DNA of 10,967 bases. Source: JABMRP01 sp964444795. Lineage in GTDB: Bacteria; Planctomycetota; Planctomycetia; Pirellulales; Thermoguttaceae. The position numbers were made by a program, and so were the translations under genes. The stretch spans positions 1 to 10,967 of the forward strand of contig CAYUIQ010000274.1 of assembly GCA_964444795.1 (NCBI GenBank), given 5' to 3'. Position 1 is the first letter of the stretch. Each line of letters opens with the position of its first letter. Below are positions 6,309 through 10,967 of the stretch, piece by piece. Under the pieces are notes generated by a model. The model made no database searches. It had not been told where the DNA came from and worked only from the letters and a program-made list of their open reading frames with translations.

Positions 6309-9300
6309 TTATTGCGGCACGTTCTTCGCCGCCGTGGCAATCTCTTCAGCTCGCAACGCGCGGTTGTAGATCTTTACGCCCCTCACGCGGCCGTGGACCT
6401 GATACTGCTCTGCTTGGGCCGAGTACTGGCCGATGACCAGCGGTCCGGTCCAAGGGCGGCGGTCGGGAGAGGCGTCGACCGAAGTGACCGCCTTGCCGTC
6501 TTGGTACAGTGTGGCGCTGCGGCCGTTGAACGTACCCACCAGATGCGTCCAGCGTCCGACGACCGGACGTCCGCCGTCGCAACTGGCCGGGGCCAAGTGC
6601 CATCGCCAGCCGCCGCCATAACGCTGCATGAACCAGCCGTGCGTGTTGAATCCGCCGTTGGCGATGACCACGGGCATGGCCGATTCCTTGTCGAGTTTCA
6701 CCCAGAGCTCGACCGACAGGGCCTTGCCGCCGCCCAATTCCGGGCGCTGGTCAAACGTGGCGAACCCGGTCTCGCCGAGTACCAGCGAGCCATCGGCCGT
6801 CTGTGCGCCGGCGTGCAACCGGCCCTCGACCATCTTGCCGTCGAGCAGCGACGCCCGAGGTTTCGCGGCGAAGTCGACGGTGAACACGGGCTCCTTGATC
6901 TCGGCCAGCGGTACGGCATCGACCGAATCGGAGGCCGGGCTCTGTTGCTCGCGGCGGTCAACGGCGCGCACCGTGTAGACGTACTGCTTGCCCGCGGTTA
7001 CGTCCAGGTCCGAGAAGCTTAGCGACACCAGCGGCTCGTCATTGAGTTTGCGGGGCTCGCCGGCTGTGCCGGTGGTGCGATAGACGTTGTAACGAAGCCC
7101 GGCGCCGCTGGTGCTCTGCCAGCGCAACGCGACTTCCCCCGAGAGGGCGGCGGCCTTCAGCCCGGTCGGCGTCTGCGGAGGCGGCGGGGTGGGCACATCG
7201 AGCGACGTCCATACCGGCTTGCTCCGATCGGTGCCCGAGCTGACCACCAGTGCGTAGTATTGCATGCCGACCGGCGTGACCATTTCGAGAAAGCGGCCCG
7301 CGGTGGTTAGGCCGATTTGCGTCGATTCGCCGGGGGTGAAATTCGCCGTAGGGCCGCGGTGCAATTCGTATTGCAAGCCGATCGTCGCCGCGGTCCGCTG
7401 CCAGGAGAGTTCCACGGCCGAATCTTCCCGAACCCGGGCGGTAAGCTTCGGCGGCGAGTCGGGAACCGGCACCGGAACGATCATCCGGCACTCACCGGCC
7501 ACCACCTCGGCTCCCGGCATGTCGACTCGCGGCCGGGCCAACGCCTCGGCTTGCCCGTGGCGGATGATCTCCAGCATGGCCTGGTAGTTGGGATCGTCGG
7601 TCGAATTGATCGTCTCGTGCGGCTCGCCGGTGTCGTCCCATTCGGGCTGGATACTTTCGCGGAGCACGTCGGGCGGTTGCACGCGCTGATCGACCAGCGG
7701 GTAACCGTGGCGGGCCTTTCGCTCCCGACACATGGCCAACCCGAGCGACCCCTTGCCCTTGGGCATCGGGGCGCGCAAGATACGGCTCCACTCGGGCGTT
7801 TGCAGGTTGACCCAGTCGTTGCCCACGTGGCCCGCCGCGTGGCACTCGGTGCAACCGGCCTTCCGCATCACGGCCGAGAGCGGTCCCCGGGTGGCCATAA
7901 TCGCGCCGCAGGTGGCGTGGGGCGTATAGTCCCAGGTGCCGTAATAGTTGGAGTTGGTATCCATCCAGGCCAAGATCAAATCGCGATCGGCGCGCGACAT
8001 CTCGGGGTGTTTCTTGATGAGCACCTCGGCCAGCGGCGCGCCGCCGGAGCCGATGGTTCGCGGCTTGAGCCGGCGCGAGGTATGCACGCTGCCGTTGTTG
8101 CAGTTGAGAAACCCGGTCATGCGGTGCTTGAGCAGCGTTTCGTAGCTGATGTTGAATGCCCAAGTCCATCCGCCGGAGAAATCGAGCCCCTTGGCCATGT
8201 CCTCTTCGCCGCCGTGACAGCGGACGCAGTGCTTGTCGAGAATCGGCTGCACCATGGTGGGATAGTCGACGTAGCCGCTTCCCCACGATTCCGCCTGCGG
8301 CGCGACCGGCTCCTGTAACACAGCCATAGGCAACGCACCGGGACGCAACGGGGCACTCTTCTTGTCCTCGTGGCAACCGACGCACGAACGAGTTACGCCG
8401 GGCGCCGCTTGCACGAAGGTGCGCATTCGCTGCACCTCGCGTCCCTCGGCATCGAGCGCCTCGAAGTAGACGGCCCGGCCGGCGGGTACCTCGAAGTAGG
8501 CCGATCCGTCGGGCTCGACGGGCACGACCCCCAAGATGTTCTTGACGATGTAGGCCCCCTGCCAACTGACCAGGAAGGCCTGATTCCACCAGCGGCCTCC
8601 CGGCGGCAGGCCACTGGTTCGGGCCGTTTCCTCGACCACGCGCAACTGCCTGATCGTGCCCCGCTCGACGCCTTCGAGCCCCTCGTACACATCGACCAGC
8701 AAAAACCGGCCCGGCTCTTGGTGGCTGGGGTTGGGGCTGACGGTCGTGGGACGTGGCCGCGGTTTGACCAGCGACGGGGCGAAGCAGGAGATTTCCGGGT
8801 CGGCATAAACCAACTCGCGGTTACCCCGGCGATCGACCAGTTCGATGATCCCGTGCCCGGAGATCGCGTTGTTGCTCATCAATACATCGTCCGCCGACAG
8901 AGCCCAAGGATCGCACGGCGCGACGCGCAGCCCCTGGTCCATTTCGATCGGGTATTCCGGCGTGAAATTGAATACGGCGTTCAAGTCGTTTTTGCCCATC
9001 GTCATGTCGATCATGCCGATGGCCCCGACGGCCTGACCGTTGTGCGGCGTGAGCGAAGCGACCACCATCTGCTCGCCGGGCACGGCCTGCACGTCCAACA
9101 CGGCGGTCGGCTTGGCCAGATTGTTGGCAAACAGGGCCTCTTCCATTCGCCCGTCGGGCAACATGGTCCAAAGACTCTGCATGTAGAGAGCCGTCTTGTC
9201 GACGTATTCCCAACGGCCATACACCACGCGACCGTCGGGCAATACGGCCGGGTCGAATTCGGTCACGTTGTTGGTGGAAATAGGCTTAATGTCGCTGCCG

Positions 9301-10886
9301 TCGCCGTTCATCGTGTGCAGCGTGTCGACCCCCGAGTTGAAACACGGGACCAGCGCCCGGGGACGTGTCGAGGTGAACACGATCCGGTCGTCGGGCAGAT
9401 AAGCCGGCGTGATGTCGTGATACTTGTCGCTGGCCGTGAGCCGGCGGAGGTTCTGGCCGTCGACGCCGATCTCGTAGACGCTGGTCATCGCCGCCGCCTC
9501 GGGCTTGTAGGCAAACAGCAGCCGGCCGGCGTCCCAATGGAGTTCCGCGTCGCGGTAAACGCCCGCGCCGAGGGTTTGGTTGGTCGCCGAGTCGATGATC
9601 GCGCGGGGCTCGGCGCCCGGTTGCGGATCAAACGGTTTCTCCAACACGTAGATCCCACCGCCGGGATGCCAAGTGTAGTAATCGTCGTAAATGTGCGCGG
9701 CGTAGTATGGGTGTTGTTTTACCATCAGCAGCGGGGCGTCGATCATGCTCAGGTGCAGTCGGGCGCGAAGCTCGCGGGCCCGATTGTGGAGTTTCCGCCA
9801 TGCGATTCGGTCTGGCGGCGAGGTTTCCCGGGCTTCGGTCTCCAGGGCCGCGATTTGCTCGGGTGACGGCGCGGCGGCCAGTTTTGTCGAGCCCAGCGAA
9901 GAAGATCGCATGCTCATCTTTCGGGCTTCGCCCAACGTGGCGGCAATCGACTCGTGGTAGACGAACCCGACGAGGGTAAACGCCTTGCCCTCGGCCGTGG
10001 CTTGCCACTGGTACGGATAAACGGCCGGGTCTTCCTTGGCGGTCAGGGTCTCGGTTGCCGCCGGTGTTGTTTTGCCCGGTTCGAGCACGGCCGAGGTGAG
10101 TTCAACTCGGCCGTCGTCGGTGATCGAAGTCGTCAGCCGCACCGCGGTATTGGAGCGAACCAGTCGCACTCCGATCGGATCGAGCCACAACGACCGCATC
10201 CGCCCGTCGCGCTTTCCCGAGGCGGCCACTTGGTGTAACCCCAAGCGTTCAAATCCGGCGGGCAACTTGCCCTCGATGCGCCGAGCCGTCTCGACCGGAA
10301 ACGTCAGAGCCACGTCGCCGGCTGCTGGAAGCGCCAACTCGATCACCTGCCCTGGGCCGTCTTGCCCGATGCACGAGTCGGGGATATTTCCGCCGGGCCC
10401 CACGCGGTACGGTTTTCCGCCGATGGAAAGCAACTCGGCCGTGGGCGTCAACGCACCCAAGCCGGTCAGCTCGCGGGGCGACTGGATGGCCAGATAGACG
10501 TTCTTCTCGTCGCGACACACGCTAACCTGTAGGGTCATCGGTCCGAGGTGCCAATCGTCGAAGATCGGACCCACGGGAAACGTCGTGGCCTGTTGCCATG
10601 CCGGCTCGTCGAGCTTTCCGTCGGGCGTAATCGTCGAACTTGCCACGGGCAATGGTAATGTGGCGGACCCGGCGGGCACGGTCATCGCCGGCCATCGGGC
10701 CACGCGTCCGGTGCCCGCGCGGCTGACGGCAAACGCGGCCGTGCGCACTTCGTCCTGCCACCAATAAGCCGCCTGCCCGGGCGTGGGAGCGGCTTGAACG
10801 GTAAGCGGTGGCCAGGCCACCAGCACCGCGAGGACCCCGAGTGTCAACCGCAAAACGATATCACCCCGACGAAGCGTCCTGTTCAT
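6309..10886 (-). CDS. Giant exported HzsA-like multiheme protein with CBM9-like, FN3 and LamG-like domains
   Basis: A 1525-residue protein starting MNRTLRRG, with a Sec signal peptide to about residue 32 (VQA-A). Domains in order: CBM9/DOMON-like (about 83-243, ITPDGKLDEPAWQ...VYLAIQSP); a TolB/PD40-type beta-propeller (about 393-713, e.g. HDITPAYLPDDRIVFTSTRP); a hydrazine-synthase-alpha-like middle domain (about 765-840, VVPVEPDGSAYFEVPAGRAV then PGVTRSCVGCHED); a PSCyt-like cytochrome region with CVRCH (887) after CVGCH (835), and CTECH (1012); fibronectin III-like domains (about 1144-1233 and 1236-1325); and a LamG/concanavalin-like domain (about 1333-1518). Three c-type hemes are predicted. 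It is far longer than the hydrazine synthase alpha subunit (about 800 residues). HzsA-like proteins are widespread in non-anammox planctomycetes, so hydrazine synthesis is not implied. ATG 10886 is chosen over upstream in-frame starts (10892, 10952) because GGGG lies 8 nt before it. It probably acts at the cell envelope, and its electron partner is unknown. Confidence 0.85.
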   Translation of the reverse strand: MNRTLRRGDIVLRLTLGVLAVLVAWPPLTVQAAPTPGQAAYWWQDEVRTAAFAVSRAGTGRVARWPAMTVPAGSATLPLPVASSTITPDGKLDEPAWQQATTFPVGPIFDDWHLGPMTLQVSVCRDEKNVYLAIQSPRELTGLGALTPTAELLSIGGKPYRVGPGGNIPDSCIGQDGPGQVIELALPAAGDVALTFPVETARRIEGKLPAGFERLGLHQVAASGKRDGRMRSLWLDPIGVRLVRSNTAVRLTTSITDDGRVELTSAVLEPGKTTPAATETLTAKEDPAVYPYQWQATAEGKAFTLVGFVYHESIAATLGEARKMSMRSSSLGSTKLAAAPSPEQIAALETEARETSPPDRIAWRKLHNRARELRARLHLSMIDAPLLMVKQHPYYAAHIYDDYYTWHPGGGIYVLEKPFDPQPGAEPRAIIDSATNQTLGAGVYRDAELHWDAGRLLFAYKPEAAAMTSVYEIGVDGQNLRRLTASDKYHDITPAYLPDDRIVFTSTRPRALVPCFNSGVDTLHTMNGDGSDIKPISTNNVTEFDPAVLPDGRVVYGRWEYVDKTALYMQSLWTMLPDGRMEEALFANNLAKPTAVLDVQAVPGEQMVVASLTPHNGQAVGAIGMIDMTMGKNDLNAVFNFTPEYPIEMDQGLRVAPCDPWALSADDVLMSNNAISGHGIIELVDRRGNRELVYADPEISCFAPSLVKPRPRPTTVSPNPSHQEPGRFLLVDVYEGLEGVERGTIRQLRVVEETARTSGLPPGGRWWNQAFLVSWQGAYIVKNILGVVPVEPDGSAYFEVPAGRAVYFEALDAEGREVQRMRTFVQAAPGVTRSCVGCHEDKKSAPLRPGALPMAVLQEPVAPQAESWGSGYVDYPTMVQPILDKHCVRCHGGEEDMAKGLDFSGGWTWAFNISYETLLKHRMTGFLNCNNGSVHTSRRLKPRTIGSGGAPLAEVLIKKHPEMSRADRDLILAWMDTNSNYYGTWDYTPHATCGAIMATRGPLSAVMRKAGCTECHAAGHVGNDWVNLQTPEWSRILRAPMPKGKGSLGLAMCRERKARHGYPLVDQRVQPPDVLRESIQPEWDDTGEPHETINSTDDPNYQAMLEIIRHGQAEALARPRVDMPGAEVVAGECRMIVPVPVPDSPPKLTARVREDSAVELSWQRTAATIGLQYELHRGPTANFTPGESTQIGLTTAGRFLEMVTPVGMQYYALVVSSGTDRSKPVWTSLDVPTPPPPQTPTGLKAAALSGEVALRWQSTSGAGLRYNVYRTTGTAGEPRKLNDEPLVSLSFSDLDVTAGKQYVYTVRAVDRREQQSPASDSVDAVPLAEIKEPVFTVDFAAKPRASLLDGKMVEGRLHAGAQTADGSLVLGETGFATFDQRPELGGGKALSVELWVKLDKESAMPVVIANGGFNTHGWFMQRYGGGWRWHLAPASCDGGRPVVGRWTHLVGTFNGRSATLYQDGKAVTSVDASPDRRPWTGPLVIGQYSAQAEQYQVHGRVRGVKIYNRALRAEEIATAAKNVPQ

Positions 10887-10967
10887 CTTCATTTCCCCAG
10901 TGACATCCGGCCATAAGACGGTCTGCCGGCACCCATGGCTGGGATACCGCATTGGGCACCATCCTAC
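10887..10967. other. Upstream region of the HzsA-like gene, truncated by window edge
   Basis: These 81 nt hold the 5' leader of the - strand gene. No convincing promoter pair, operator or coding start is visible. The promoter may lie beyond the window. Confidence 0.4.
10895..10898 (-). promoter_or_regulatory. Ribosome binding site deciding the start of the HzsA-like gene
   Basis: GGGG on the - strand sits 8 nt before the ATG at 10886 and only 2 nt before the alternative in-frame ATG at 10892. It therefore favours 10886. The start at 10952 would add 22 residues before the basic n-region of the signal peptide. Confidence 0.45.

Noticed and set aside
6132..7022. 296-residue + strand frame running from the inverted-repeat region into the large gene
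   Set aside because: Non-ATG start inside the repeat, no RBS, no domain, and most of it is antisense to the LamG and FN3 coding region.
8370..9866. 498-residue open frame on the + strand opposite the large HzsA-like gene
   Set aside because: Low-complexity Arg/His/Asp/Val composition typical of an antisense shadow. The - strand frame carries the CxxCH and propeller motifs.
6309..10886. Anammox metabolism inferred from the HzsA-like protein
   Set aside because: No HzsB/HzsC-like, hydrazine dehydrogenase or nitrite reductase genes are visible, the Tyr ligand is not conserved, and HzsA-like proteins occur in many non-anammox planctomycetes.
1..10967. CRISPR array, tRNA, rRNA or insertion sequence
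   Set aside because: No regularly spaced direct repeats, no cloverleaf or rRNA-like sequence, and no transposase-like protein were seen on either strand.

Overview
The window (about 62% G+C by eye) looks like chromosomal DNA from a planctomycete. The reasons are a DUF1559 pseudopilin-type protein followed by a small lipoprotein with a carboxypeptidase-regulatory-like fold, a finger-ribbon (CxxC...CxxC) membrane protein, an exported sulfatase next to a Tat-exported enolase-superfamily protein, and a very large exported CxxCH protein resembling the hydrazine synthase alpha subunit. Each is common in Planctomycetes, and the combination is hard to place elsewhere. This is family recognition only; no 16S or other marker lies in the window.

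Layout. (1) Positions 1-1369, + strand: the 3' part of a DUF1559 gene, its N-terminus cut by the window edge, then a lipoprotein gene 17 nt downstream, probably co-transcribed. (2) Positions 1491-3068, - strand: a 525-residue zinc-ribbon / coiled-coil / single-TM protein of unknown function, convergent with the lipoprotein gene. (3) Positions 3069-3289: a divergent intergenic region with weak promoter candidates for both flanking genes. (4) Positions 3290-6050, + strand: an SGSH-like (heparan N-sulfatase-like) sulfatase and a Tat-signal enolase-superfamily protein, 73 nt apart, a likely two-gene operon. (5) Positions 6051-6308: a convergent intergenic region with a perfect 19-bp inverted repeat and a perfect 22-bp palindrome. 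(6) Positions 6309-10886, - strand: a 1525-residue exported multidomain protein (CBM9-like, beta-propeller, hydrazine-synthase-alpha-like middle domain, three CxxCH motifs, two fibronectin III-like domains, C-terminal LamG-like domain). Its upstream region runs to the window end.

Functional reading. All six genes encode exported, anchored or membrane proteins. The sulfatase/enolase pair suggests extracytoplasmic handling of a sulfated, probably uronic-acid-containing glycan: desulfation, then proton abstraction next to a carboxylate. The giant cytochrome-like protein has putative glycan/laminin-type binding modules at both ends, so it may be a surface-bound redox or sensor protein. It is not evidence for anammox, because no HzsB/HzsC-like genes are present. 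No tRNA, rRNA, CRISPR array or transposase was seen.
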